A stretch of 64,000 nucleotides of DNA from CADCWK01 sp035944555 (GTDB lineage Bacteria; Chloroflexota; Chloroflexia; Thermomicrobiales; UBA6265): assembly GCA_035944555.1 (NCBI GenBank), contig DASZAY010000031.1, positions 186,001 to 250,000 on the forward strand, written 5' to 3'. Position numbers and translations under genes: made by a program. Below the pieces are notes generated by a model. It had not been told where the DNA came from, did no database searches, and saw nothing but the letters and a program-made list of their open reading frames with translations. Below, one piece after another: positions 1 through 9,785 of this stretch (its first letter is position 1; every line of letters begins with the position of its first letter).

Positions 1-597
1 GGATGGGGTCGTGCGGAACCCGGCCCAGGCCTGGCGCGCCCGCTCGAGGAACAGCCCCACCGCTGGTCCCTCCCCGCCCGGCCCCGCATCGACGGGCAGT
101 GGGCGAACCACGCGGACCAGCTCACCGGCGCCCCCCAGCGGCACGCGGCTGGTCACGACGATCGTCAGACCGTCGATTCCCTCGACGATGGCGGAGACCA
201 CCGGACCCGCGTCGCGGGCCTGCTCGAGGTTGTCGAGGATGAGCAGCCGGGGCCGGTCGGACATTTCGGCCATCGCCTCGACCAGGGCAGTCACCGACGG
301 GGTAGGAAGCGTGAGGGCCAGCGCCTGACTGATCACGCGGACCAGGTCGGCTGGGGTCTCCGCGACGTCGCACTCGACGAAACGGGCCGCTCCGGGCCGC
401 CCCGCCGCGGGAGATGACAACAGGGCTCGGGCCAGGCGGGTCTTGCCGACCCCGCCTGGCCCGACCAGCGAGATCAGGCGCTCCCCGGACGCGAGCCGCT
501 CGCTCAGCCTGGCGAGGTCGGCGTCACGCCCGAAGAGCGTCCCGGCCGGATCGAGGCCAGTTACCCCTGATTCTGCCAGCACCCGTTGCCCCTTCAC
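1..597 (-). CDS. STAND/NB-ARC ATPase regulator, N-terminal part (gene runs off the left edge)
   Basis: Partial gene; 199 codons are visible. Residues near 46-54 form a Walker A loop (GPGGVGKTR). A Walker B strand (LLILDN) lies near 118-123 and a sensor strand (VVTSR) near 146-150, the order seen in NB-ARC ATPases of AfsR- and LuxR-type transcription regulators. The short leader before FGRD is typical of proteins that place the ATPase first and a TPR/LuxR region after it; that part lies outside the window. The start is GTG at 597, because an in-frame stop lies 9 bases upstream and the ATPase core begins about 20 residues later. No strong Shine-Dalgarno sequence is visible. The gene diverges from the molybdenum hydroxylase operon and could regulate it; that is inference from position only. 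Confidence 0.75.
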   Translation of the reverse strand, partial: MKGQRVLAESGVTGLDPAGTLFGRDADLARLSERLASGERLISLVGPGGVGKTRLARALLSSPAAGRPGAARFVECDVAETPADLVRVISQALALTLPTPSVTALVEAMAEMSDRPRLLILDNLEQARDAGPVVSAIVEGIDGLTIVVTSRVPLGGAGELVRVVRPLPVDAGPGGEGPAVGLFLERARQAWAGFRTTPS

Positions 598-801
598 CTC
601 GGATCACCGCCGATCGAACCCCTCCGTTGCCGGACAATCCGCTCCGCCAGTCTAGCCGGGAGCGAGCCGATCCGGACCCGTACGGATGCTTGGGGTATGA
701 GATGGTCCACCACTTGCAAACAGGTCTCATGTACAGCGGACCGATCCGGGCAGCGACGTCTGGGTGAATACGGACGAGCGGCCGGAAACCAGAGGGAAAG
801 C

Positions 802-1350
802 ATGACAACACCTGACAAGGCGCCAGCATCACCCCGCGTCCCTGTGACGCTCCGGGTGAACGGCAGCGACCACCATCTCCTCGTCGAGCCGCGCCATACC
901 CTGCTGGATACCCTCCGCGAGGACCTTCGCCTGACCGGCACCAAGAAGGTCTGCGACATGGGCAACTGCGGAGCCTGCACCGTCCACCAGGATGGCCACT
1001 CCGTCTATTCCTGCCTGACCCTGGCGGTCGAAGCGAACGGCAGTGAGGTGCGAACCGTCGAGGGGCTGGCCGATGCCGGCGAGCTCGATCCGGTTCAGGA
1101 GGCCTTTATCCGCGCCGACGCCTTCCAGTGCGGCTTCTGCACGCCGGGCCAGCTGATGAGCCTGCGGGCGCTTCTCGACGCCCGGCCCGACCCGACCGAC
1201 GAGGAGATCGCCAAGGCGGTCACCGGCAATCTCTGCCGGTGCGGCGCATACCACAACATCATGAAGGCCGGCCGGTTGGCGGCCGAGATCCAGGCCGAGC
1301 GCCGCGCGACCGGAAACGGCCCGACGGCGGGAATGGAGGCGGCCGAATGA
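802..1350 (+). CDS. (2Fe-2S) small subunit of a xanthine dehydrogenase/aldehyde oxidoreductase-type molybdenum enzyme
   Basis: 182 residues, the usual size for the separate iron-sulfur subunit. It holds a plant-type ferredoxin cluster motif (CDMGNCGACTV, with a later cysteine in YSCL) in the first half. The second helical cluster domain has CGFCTPG and NLCRCGAY. In this family the subunit passes electrons from the molybdenum site to FAD. ATG at 802 follows AGAGGGAAAG at good spacing; longer in-frame starts exist but encode no family sequence. It is the first gene of a tight three-gene operon, and its stop overlaps the next start (ATGA at 1347-1350). The substrate cannot be told from this subunit. 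Confidence 0.93.
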   Translation: MTTPDKAPASPRVPVTLRVNGSDHHLLVEPRHTLLDTLREDLRLTGTKKVCDMGNCGACTVHQDGHSVYSCLTLAVEANGSEVRTVEGLADAGELDPVQEAFIRADAFQCGFCTPGQLMSLRALLDARPDPTDEEIAKAVTGNLCRCGAYHNIMKAGRLAAEIQAERRATGNGPTAGMEAAE

Positions 1351-3665
1351 CCGCGACGATGGACATCAGCCTCGACGAGGACGGCAAGCTGCAACTCGAG
1401 GAGCACGAAGGCGTCGGTGCCTGGCCGAAGGATCGGCGGTTCACGTCGGTCGGCCAGGGTGCGCACCGGCTGGAGGGGCTGGAGAAGGTCACCGGCAAGG
1501 CGCAGTACACCTATGACGTGCGTCTGCCCGGGCAACTCGAGGCCCGCGTCCTCCGCAGCCCGCATCCCCACGCCCGGATCCTCAGCATCGACACGTCGGC
1601 GGCCGAGGCGCTGCCCGGCGTCCACGCCGTGCTCCATCATGGCAATACCGAGCCGATCGAGTGGTACAACGGCTCGTTCGTCTTTGACCCCACACTCCGG
1701 ATGGTCGGGGACGAGGTCGCGGCCGTCGCGGCGGATTCCGGCGACATCGCCGAAGACGCGATTCGGCTGATCCGCGTGGAGTACGAGGTCCTGCCGCACG
1801 TCACCTACTTCGAGGACGCGCTCAGGCCCGACGCGCCGCACGTCCGCGAGGGCGGCAACCTGACCGATGAGCCGACGGTCTATGACCGGGGCGACGCCGA
1901 TGCCGCCCTCCAGCGGGCCCACGTCGTCGTCGACCGCAAGTTCACCACCCAATGCGCCATCCATAATTCTTTGGAACCGCACGGCTCCACCGCCTCCTGG
2001 GACGGCGACGACCTGACACTGTGGTCCTCGACGCAGTCGGTATTCACCATCCGGGAGCAGGTCGCGGAGGCGCTGGGGACGAGCGAACACCGGGTTCGGG
2101 TGATCAAGCACCACATGGGCGGTGGCTTCGGCGCCAAGCAGGTGGCCTGGAAGAACGACGTCATCGCGCCGCTGCTCGCGAAGCGAACCGGCCGCCCCGT
2201 CCAACTCATGCTCGACCGGGAAGCCGAGAGCCTGGCCGCCGGCAATCGGCCCGCCACCTGGCAGCACGTCCGATTCGGCGCTGACCGCGATGGCAAGCTC
2301 GTCGCGGTCTGGGCCGACATCCACATCGACGCCGGTGCCTACCAGGTCGGTGGCGAGGCAAGCAACGTCTCCGGTATGTACCAGTCGCTCTACAAGTGCG
2401 ACAACGTCCACACCGAAGCGCGAAATATCTACACCAACACCGGCCCAGCCGTCGCTTTCCGGGCGCCCGGTCACGTCGAGGCAGCCTGGGCGATCGAGCA
2501 GACCATGGACGAGCTGGCTCGCAAGCTGGGCCTGGATCCGGTCGAGTTCCGTCGCCGCAACTACAGCGAGGTGGACCAACTTGAGGGCAAGCCGTACTCG
2601 CTGCCGGAAGGGCTGTCCCTGTCCTACGACAAGGTGACCGAGGCGTTCGGCTGGAACACGGAAGGCCGGGAGCGCGGCGCCGGGTCGAAGCGGCGTGGCC
2701 TCGGGTTCGCCGCCCACGACTGGATCGCCGGCTCGGGCAGTCCACCGGCGTACGCGTGGGCCAAGCTCAATCCCGACGGTGGGCTGGACATCATCACCGG
2801 CACCCAGGATATCGGGACCGGCACGCGGACCGGCCTGGGTCAAATCGGGGCAGAGGAACTCGGGATCGACCTCGCGGACGTCTCCGTGCAGCTCGGCGAC
2901 ACCGCGCTCGGCCCCTATTCGCCGGTCTCGTCCGGCTCGTCGACACTGGCCAGCATTGGCCCGGCCGTCCGTGGCGCGGTCAACGATGTCCGCGAGCAAC
3001 TCCTGCGACTGGCGGCGACCAAGATGGAGGTCGCCGCCGACCGGTTGACCATTGCGGACGGGCGGATTTCCGTCGCTGATGGTGGTGGTGAGTCGCTCTC
3101 GATCGCCGAGGTGATGGCCGACGTCGCTCCAGCCAACCTGATGGGCAAGGGCGTCCGCGGGCCGAACCCCGATGACGTGGCGATCCGGACGTTCGGCGCC
3201 CAGTGCGTCGAGGTCGAGGTTGACACGGACACCGGCGAGGTCACCGTCCTTCGCGTCGCCACCGCACACGACATTGGCCGGATCGTCAATCCAACCCTGG
3301 TCGACAGCCAGATCTGGGGCGGGATCACGCAGGGCGTCGGATTCGCGCTGCATGAGGAACGAGTGGTCGACGACCGGCTTGGGCGGATCCTCAACGCCAA
3401 TCTCGAGGAGTATCACGTTCCGACAATTGTGGATATCCCGGAGATGACGCACGCCCACGTCGGCGTGCCCGATACCCGCGCCAACATCACCGGAGCCAAG
3501 GGCGTCGGGGAGCCCCCACTGATTCCAACCGCTCCGGCGATCGCCAACGCCATCTACGACGCCGTCGGGATCCGGGTCGAGAACGCGCCCATCTCTCGCC
3601 AGCGCATGCTGACACTTCTCCGGGAGCAGACAACGACCACCAACGGGAACGGGGTGACCGCATGA
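1347..3665 (+). CDS. molybdenum-cofactor-binding large subunit, aldehyde oxidoreductase/xanthine dehydrogenase family
   Basis: 772 residues, close to the family norm for a separate large subunit. It shows the molybdopterin-binding GGGFGAKQ near residue 257, an FRAPG segment near 370, and a C-terminal GVGEPP near 719; the glutamate of that last motif is the catalytic base in this family. It lacks the AYRCSFR loop of form I CO dehydrogenase, so CO oxidation is not supported. Together with the iron-sulfur FAD subunit next door it resembles PaoC/YagR-type aldehyde oxidases. Translation is coupled on both sides by ATGA overlaps. The gene order here is small-large-FAD, whereas E. coli paoABC is small-FAD-large. 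Substrate unknown; an aromatic or aliphatic aldehyde is plausible. Confidence 0.9.
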   Translation: MTATMDISLDEDGKLQLEEHEGVGAWPKDRRFTSVGQGAHRLEGLEKVTGKAQYTYDVRLPGQLEARVLRSPHPHARILSIDTSAAEALPGVHAVLHHGNTEPIEWYNGSFVFDPTLRMVGDEVAAVAADSGDIAEDAIRLIRVEYEVLPHVTYFEDALRPDAPHVREGGNLTDEPTVYDRGDADAALQRAHVVVDRKFTTQCAIHNSLEPHGSTASWDGDDLTLWSSTQSVFTIREQVAEALGTSEHRVRVIKHHMGGGFGAKQVAWKNDVIAPLLAKRTGRPVQLMLDREAESLAAGNRPATWQHVRFGADRDGKLVAVWADIHIDAGAYQVGGEASNVSGMYQSLYKCDNVHTEARNIYTNTGPAVAFRAPGHVEAAWAIEQTMDELARKLGLDPVEFRRRNYSEVDQLEGKPYSLPEGLSLSYDKVTEAFGWNTEGRERGAGSKRRGLGFAAHDWIAGSGSPPAYAWAKLNPDGGLDIITGTQDIGTGTRTGLGQIGAEELGIDLADVSVQLGDTALGPYSPVSSGSSTLASIGPAVRGAVNDVREQLLRLAATKMEVAADRLTIADGRISVADGGGESLSIAEVMADVAPANLMGKGVRGPNPDDVAIRTFGAQCVEVEVDTDTGEVTVLRVATAHDIGRIVNPTLVDSQIWGGITQGVGFALHEERVVDDRLGRILNANLEEYHVPTIVDIPEMTHAHVGVPDTRANITGAKGVGEPPLIPTAPAIANAIYDAVGIRVENAPISRQRMLTLLREQTTTTNGNGVTA

Positions 3666-4636
3666 GACCATTCGCCTACGAACGCCCCGAGACGATCGAC
3701 CAGGCTCTCTCCATGCTCTCCGCCGACGGCGACGCGACCCGGCCACTGGCTGGCGGGACAGACCTGCTGACCCTGATCAAGGGCGAGATCGTTGAGCCGG
3801 ACCTGCTGGTCGACATCAAGCGGCTGGACGGCCTGTCCGACCGGATCGAACCGGGACCCGATGGCACCCGCATCGGCGCGCTGGTCACGCTGACCCAGCT
3901 GGAGACCGACCCGCACATCATGCAGACCTATGGGGCGCTGGCGCAGGCGGCCGGGAAGGCCGCCACGCCACAGCTGCGCAACATGGCGACGATTGGCGGC
4001 AACGTCCTCCAGCGGCCGCGCTGCTGGTACTACCGTGAGAGCGAGATCCCCTGCTGGCTCAAGGGCGGCGACACCTGCCCCGCCCGCGACGGGCAGAACG
4101 CCTACCACGCTATCTTCGACGAGAGCCCATGCGTGGCGGTCCATCCGTCCGACTCGGCCGCCGCGCTGATCGCGCTGGGAGCGACCGTCCATCTCCGCGG
4201 CTCGGACGGCGATCGTTCGCTGCCGCTGGCCGAGCTGATGTCTCCACCGACGGAGGACCGCCGACGCGAGACCACCCTCCGGCCGGGCGAATTGATCACC
4301 GGCTACACCCTGCCGCCGACGTATGGGAAGAGCGTATACCTCAAGGCGATGGACCGGAAGGCATGGGCATTCGCGCTCGTCGGCGTCGCGGCCCATGTCA
4401 CGGTCGCCAACGGAGCAATCAGCGACGTGCGGCTGGTGCTGGGTGGCGTCGCCAACGTGCCTCGCCGGGCGACCGCCGCCGAGAACCTCCTGCGCGGCAA
4501 GTCACCGTCGGACGACCTGTTCAGGCAGGCGGCGGAAGTGGCGCTGGAGGGTGCCACGCCGCTAAAGCACAACGCCTACAAGATCGACCTCACCCGGGCG
4601 CTCATCCAGCGGGCACTGTCGCAGGCCACCGCCTGA
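3662..4636 (+). CDS. FAD subunit with predicted extra 4Fe-4S cluster (PaoB/YagS-like)
   Basis: 324 residues. The FAD-binding motif ATIGGN near residue 109 and the N-terminal GGTDLL identify the FAD domain of the xanthine dehydrogenase family. Four cysteines in one insertion (C121, C131, C139, C157; local contexts PRCWYY, PCWLK, TCPA, SPCVAV) match the arrangement that holds an additional 4Fe-4S cluster in E. coli PaoB and related subunits. That supports an aldehyde-oxidase-like rather than a CO dehydrogenase assignment. The start overlaps the preceding stop by 4 bases. It is the last gene of the operon, followed by a strong hairpin. No maturation gene is visible in the window. Confidence 0.9.
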   Translation: MRPFAYERPETIDQALSMLSADGDATRPLAGGTDLLTLIKGEIVEPDLLVDIKRLDGLSDRIEPGPDGTRIGALVTLTQLETDPHIMQTYGALAQAAGKAATPQLRNMATIGGNVLQRPRCWYYRESEIPCWLKGGDTCPARDGQNAYHAIFDESPCVAVHPSDSAAALIALGATVHLRGSDGDRSLPLAELMSPPTEDRRRETTLRPGELITGYTLPPTYGKSVYLKAMDRKAWAFALVGVAAHVTVANGAISDVRLVLGGVANVPRRATAAENLLRGKSPSDDLFRQAAEVALEGATPLKHNAYKIDLTRALIQRALSQATA

Positions 4637-4667
4637 ACTGGCCTCGAGAGGCGATGACATCGTCACA

Positions 4668-4695
4668 ACGGCCTCAGCTGAATAGCTGGGGCCGT
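4668..4695. terminator. bidirectional hairpin between convergent genes
   Basis: A 12-bp stem (4668-4679 with 4684-4695, one G-T pair) with a GAAT loop sits between the molybdenum hydroxylase operon and the convergent solute-binding-protein gene. There is no long T-run on either side. Confidence 0.6.
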
Positions 4696-4720
4696 CGGAT
4701 TCTCCGCCAATCCCCGGCGG

Positions 4721-5719
4721 TCAAACTACTGGCGGCGGAGCCTGACCAAGTGCGAGGGCGATCCGGTCGACGTTCTGACGCACCATGCCGAGGTATCGCC
4801 CGGCGTATTCGCCGCCGAGTGCCAGCCCGCTCCCGTAGAGCAGCGGCCCGACCGGGACATCGACGGAGGCCCCGGCCGCTCGCTCGACGGCCACGCGAAG
4901 AGCCAGCGGGTCGTGGGCGGCGTCGGGGAAGGCGGTGGCCGGCCGGCGCTGGATGAGCGTATCGGCGAAGCGCCCGATCAGCGCATCGTCCGGGTACGGG
5001 ATCGACGGATCGACCAGCGCGATCGTCTCAAAGCCGAACCGCCTGCCCAGCCAGCCGAAGGTCGCGTCCGCCGTGACTAGCAGCCGCCGTTCCTGCGGGA
5101 CGGTCCCGAGGATCCGGGTCGCGTAGGCATCGAGCCGACCAACCGCGCCAAGGTACTGCGTGGCGTTGCTGTCATAGATCCGGCGGTGCAGCTCATCATC
5201 GTCGTGATCGAGCAGCGCCCGGTGGACCCGGGAGACGACCCACGGCCAGGACGCCGGGTCATGCCAGATGTACGGGTCCGGTGCGCCGGAGACGGTCAGC
5301 GGCGCAGCGCCGGCCGGCAGGTCCTCGGTCGCAGTCACCACCGGGATGCCTTCTCCGACCGCGGCCTCGATCAGTCCAGCGAGTCCCGGCTCCAACCCCA
5401 TCCCATGCTGGATGACCAGGTCGGCATCGACCAGGACATCACTCGCTGACGGGCCCGGGATGAACCGCAACGGATCGGCCGTCGGCGGCATCATGGTCCG
5501 GACGGTGACGCGGCTCCCCGCCAGCGATCGGACGAGGTCACCGAGGATCGGTGTGGTCGCGACGACCGTCAGCCAGGGGCCAGGCGGTCTTGGGTTGCGC
5601 TCCGGACCGGGCAACCGGACCCCGCAGCCGGACAGCGTAGCGGCAACACCGAACCCGGCGGCGCCAAGCAGCGCGCGCCGGGTCATCGTCGGTCGTCCGG
5701 TCCGGTCCGTTCGGCTCAC
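4721..5719 (-). CDS. solute-binding lipoprotein of the zinc/manganese ABC family (ZnuA/TroA-like), ligand positions altered
   Basis: 332 residues. The N-terminus has twin arginines, a hydrophobic stretch and LSGC, so it is a lipoprotein, possibly Tat-exported. The fold matches metal-binding cluster A-I proteins: ATTPILGDLV, a DADLVI strand, DPASWPW and a long backbone helix. The four usual metal ligands are changed. DPH reads DPL (L84), PHxW reads PYIW (Y150, with a histidine shifted to 153), the SHxAF histidine aligns with D218, and the final YxD aspartate aligns with S297. The ligand may not be zinc or manganese. No permease or ATPase is adjacent; it follows ffh by 5 bases. GTG at 5719 is used; ATG at 5686 is an alternative that keeps the signal. 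Confidence 0.75.
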   Translation of the reverse strand: MSRTDRTGRPTMTRRALLGAAGFGVAATLSGCGVRLPGPERNPRPPGPWLTVVATTPILGDLVRSLAGSRVTVRTMMPPTADPLRFIPGPSASDVLVDADLVIQHGMGLEPGLAGLIEAAVGEGIPVVTATEDLPAGAAPLTVSGAPDPYIWHDPASWPWVVSRVHRALLDHDDDELHRRIYDSNATQYLGAVGRLDAYATRILGTVPQERRLLVTADATFGWLGRRFGFETIALVDPSIPYPDDALIGRFADTLIQRRPATAFPDAAHDPLALRVAVERAAGASVDVPVGPLLYGSGLALGGEYAGRYLGMVRQNVDRIALALGQAPPPVV

Positions 5720-5724
5720 CGTCG

Positions 5725-7092
<1,368 letters not shown>

Positions 7093-7245
7093 GTCCTGTG
7101 GTGCTCCTGGTGGCCCGCGCCGGGGGTGGGTTGAAGGGGATGAACGACGATCGGGGCGGGTGAAACGCTCCCCAAAGGATACCGTACCGGGCTCCTCGCC
7201 CTCGCCGGGACGGAGCACCGGTTCCTCGGAACCCGTCCGGCAGGC

Positions 7246-8361
7246 TTACCCATGCGAGAGGTTGACCGCCATGAGTTGAGCGCGGGAGTGGACGCCGACC
7301 TTCTCGAAGATGTGCCGCAGATGCCACTCGACCGTATGCTCGCTGATCGACAACTGGTCGGCCGCCTCGCGGTTGGTCGACCCCCTGATGACCGCCGTCG
7401 CGACCCGCGACTCCGCCGGGGTGAGTTGCCAGTGGGACGGGATCGCCGTGGTCTCCGGCGCCCGGGCGGCCGAGACGACAAGCGCGACACTGCCGTCGCT
7501 CCCGCCTGGCGTCGCCTCGATCGTCACGTGTGCGCCCGGCAGGGCGATCCGGCTGACAACGTTCTCCCGACCTGCGCGTAATCCGGCCAGGGTCGTCCAG
7601 ACGGACGCCGGAAGATCGGTCTCAACGTCCAGCGGGTGCTGGTTGAGCGCCTCCAGCCACTCCTGGCCGGCCGGCGACGCGTACTGGACCCGACGATCAG
7701 CTCCGAGCAGGATGATCCCGGATGCGCCGGATTCCGGCACGACATGGACGTCGGTCCGATGCTGCTCCCGGCGCAGGGCGGCACCGATCGCCTCGCCCAT
7801 CCGCGGGGCGATGAACTGGGCGAAGGCAACGTCGGTGGCGCGCATGGGTGCGGCACCATTGGCCCGGTAGGCCTGCATGGTCGCCACCCACTGGCTGCCA
7901 TCCGGGAAGCTCATGAGCAGATTGCCGTCGATGGTCAGGCCCGGGTGGTATTCGCGGATGTGCGAGATGTGCCGCTCCCGGAACGCGACGGGATCAAACT
8001 CGTTGCGCATCGCGGTCGGCAGCCCGAAGCTGCGGTCCAGCGATTCACTGAACGTGATGGCGCGCACCCCGGCCCGCATCCGGGCTTCCATCCCGAATGA
8101 GCCGAAGGGAACGTGCTCCTCCCGCTGGTAGCCGAACTCCAGCCAGCGGCGTCGCTGCGGACCATCATGGGCACTCGCGGCGAGCAGACGGCCAAGACCC
8201 AGCGTGTCAGGGTCGACCGCGAACACGCGGTAGCCATCCCAGCCGATTACCGACTGGAGCGCGTCGACCACCTCGGCGGTAACGTCCTCCGGGGTGCCCT
8301 CAGAATCCTGCGCGGCGGCGATCCGTGTCAGTGCCGCGAGTTGTCCCCGTGTCAACCGCAC
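7246..8361 (-). CDS. LuxR-type transcription regulator, paralog 1 of 3
   Basis: 371 residues. The C-terminal 60 residues are a LuxR/NarL helix-turn-helix (LTPAESRVATAVIRG, then SISEHTVEWHLRHIFEKVGV). The N-terminal half shares IGWDGYRVFAVDP and the following region with the next two genes and looks GAF-like. A PAS-like segment (VQYASPAGQEW) sits before the DNA-binding domain. There is no receiver aspartate, so it is probably a ligand sensor rather than a phospho-acceptor. The start is GTG at 8361 with a weak ribosome-binding site, placed to match the MRLTR start of its neighbour. The 255-base gap upstream holds two hairpins. Target genes and ligand are unknown. Confidence 0.85.
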   Translation of the reverse strand: MRLTRGQLAALTRIAAAQDSEGTPEDVTAEVVDALQSVIGWDGYRVFAVDPDTLGLGRLLAASAHDGPQRRRWLEFGYQREEHVPFGSFGMEARMRAGVRAITFSESLDRSFGLPTAMRNEFDPVAFRERHISHIREYHPGLTIDGNLLMSFPDGSQWVATMQAYRANGAAPMRATDVAFAQFIAPRMGEAIGAALRREQHRTDVHVVPESGASGIILLGADRRVQYASPAGQEWLEALNQHPLDVETDLPASVWTTLAGLRAGRENVVSRIALPGAHVTIEATPGGSDGSVALVVSAARAPETTAIPSHWQLTPAESRVATAVIRGSTNREAADQLSISEHTVEWHLRHIFEKVGVHSRAQLMAVNLSHG

Positions 8362-8514
8362 GCCGTCATCCCGGGTCAGTCGTGATCAAGGCCGGCCCGT
8401 CCGGCGCACACCTGAGGGTCTCGCCAGACCTGTGGCAGTCTACCGAGCGGTTGTGGCGTGAGATGCCGCCGTTACCGGAGGCACCCGACCCTCCCTGGGA
8501 GATGGCCAGTCGCA

Positions 8515-8540
8515 GGAGAGCGGGGCAACACCAGCTCTCC
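8515..8540. repeat. stem-loop between the LuxR paralogs
   Basis: 7-bp arms (GGAGAGC at 8515-8521 and GCTCTCC at 8534-8540) around a 12-base loop, upstream of paralog 1. It may act with the neighbouring inverted repeat as a terminator or attenuator. Confidence 0.4.
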
Positions 8541-8554
8541 GCTCATTTCTCGAT

Positions 8555-8583
8555 CGGATGAGACATATGGTACGTCTCATCCG
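8555..8583. repeat. perfect 10-bp inverted repeat between LuxR paralogs 2 and 1
   Basis: CGGATGAGAC (8555-8564) and GTCTCATCCG (8574-8583) flank a 9-base spacer. It lies 34 bases after the stop of paralog 2 and about 190 bases before the start of paralog 1. It could be a terminator for the first or an operator for the second. No T-run follows on the minus strand, which slightly favours an operator. Confidence 0.5.
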
Positions 8584-8616
8584 GCACCAGCGGCACGGTT
8601 TCAGGGATCGCGATCG

Positions 8617-9750
8617 TCACGCGCCAGCGTTTGCTGAAACGTCCTGGACGAAGCGTGCCGCGAGCTGGCTCCGGGAAACTACTTCAATTTTCTCGTAGAT
8701 TCGTCGCAAATGCCACTCGACCGTGTGCTCGCTGACACTCAACTGGTCGGCGATGGCCCGGTTGCTCAGACCCTGGACGACGTGGACCGCGATCCGCTCC
8801 TCGGCGGGGGTCAGTCGCCAGCTGGATGGGGCGACCAGCACCGGCTCCCCGGCAGGCGGACTGATGATGAGCGCCACCGTCCCGTCGTTCCCGCCGACCG
8901 TCGCCTCGACCGAGATCATCCCAAACCGCGTGGGAATCGTCGTCACGACGACGTCCGACCCTGCCCCGATCCCCGAGATCGCCGCCAGGATGGACGCCGG
9001 CAACAGGGTCTCGTGGTCCGGCGTCGACCGGGCCAGTTCCTCCAGCCACGCCTTGCCAGCCGGCGACGCGTAGTCGACGCCACGCGACGCATGGACGATC
9101 AACACCCCGGACGCCCCATCGGCGGGAACCGGCAGGCTCAGCCGCTTCATCTGCTCGCGGCGCATGGCCGTCTCGATCACCTCACCGACCCGGGGGGCGA
9201 CGAGCCGGATGAACGCGATGTCGGTCGCGGTGAAGGCCCGCTTGGAATCGATGCGGTATGCCTGGAGCGTTGCCGCCCAGCGCCCACCGACCGGGAAGTT
9301 CACCAGGACGGCGTTGAGGTGGCTGACGTCGGGGTGGTGCTGCTCGCGGTGCAGGTGATACCCGCGGTAGAACGAGGCGGCATCCAGGCCCGCACGCTGG
9401 ACCGGGTCCATCCCGAAGCATCGATCCAGCTGCTCGTGAATCGTCAGGACCCGGAGCCCCTTCTCGAGCCGAGCGTCGTGCTGATGGGATTTGAGCGACT
9501 CGTTGACGCCACGCTTGTAGGCGTCACGCAGCCAGCGCTGGCGCATCTCCCCGTCGCCGGTCGCGGCTGCCAGCAGCCGCGTGATATCGCCGCTGACCGG
9601 ATCGATGGCGAACAGGCGGTAACCGTCCCACGGCACGGCGTCCCGCAACGCCTCTGCTGTGGCCGTGGCGACATCCTCGGGCGATGCCGGCGTGCGGGAG
9701 ATACGGTCGATTCGCTCAATGGCTGCGGCCTGGGCCCGCGTCAATCGCAT
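8617..9750 (-). CDS. LuxR-type transcription regulator, paralog 2 of 3
   Basis: 377 residues with the same plan as its two neighbours. The N-terminal sensor-like region contains VPWDGYRLFAIDP, a PAS-like stretch follows (VDYASPAGKAW), and the C-terminus is a LuxR helix-turn-helix (LTPAEERIAVHVVQG, SVSEHTVEWHLRRIYEKIEV). ATG at 9750 follows AGAGGAAACCGGAC at good spacing and aligns with the starts of the paralogs; the longer upstream frame overlaps paralog 3 and is not coding. It lies 35 bases after paralog 3 and is probably co-transcribed with it. Ligand and targets unknown. Confidence 0.88.
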   Translation of the reverse strand: MRLTRAQAAAIERIDRISRTPASPEDVATATAEALRDAVPWDGYRLFAIDPVSGDITRLLAAATGDGEMRQRWLRDAYKRGVNESLKSHQHDARLEKGLRVLTIHEQLDRCFGMDPVQRAGLDAASFYRGYHLHREQHHPDVSHLNAVLVNFPVGGRWAATLQAYRIDSKRAFTATDIAFIRLVAPRVGEVIETAMRREQMKRLSLPVPADGASGVLIVHASRGVDYASPAGKAWLEELARSTPDHETLLPASILAAISGIGAGSDVVVTTIPTRFGMISVEATVGGNDGTVALIISPPAGEPVLVAPSSWRLTPAEERIAVHVVQGLSNRAIADQLSVSEHTVEWHLRRIYEKIEVVSRSQLAARFVQDVSANAGA

Positions 9751-9785
9751 GTCCGGTTTCCTCTGTCCATCGGCACGCCACGTTA

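Noticed and set aside
1347..3665. Carbon monoxide dehydrogenase (CoxL) assignment
   Set aside because: The AYRCSFR active-site loop of CO dehydrogenase is absent, and the FAD subunit has the PaoB-like cysteines.
1095..3746. 883-codon open frame on the minus strand, antisense to the molybdenum hydroxylase large subunit
   Set aside because: It has no recognisable domain, and the plus-strand frame encodes clear family motifs. Long antisense frames are common in GC-rich genes.
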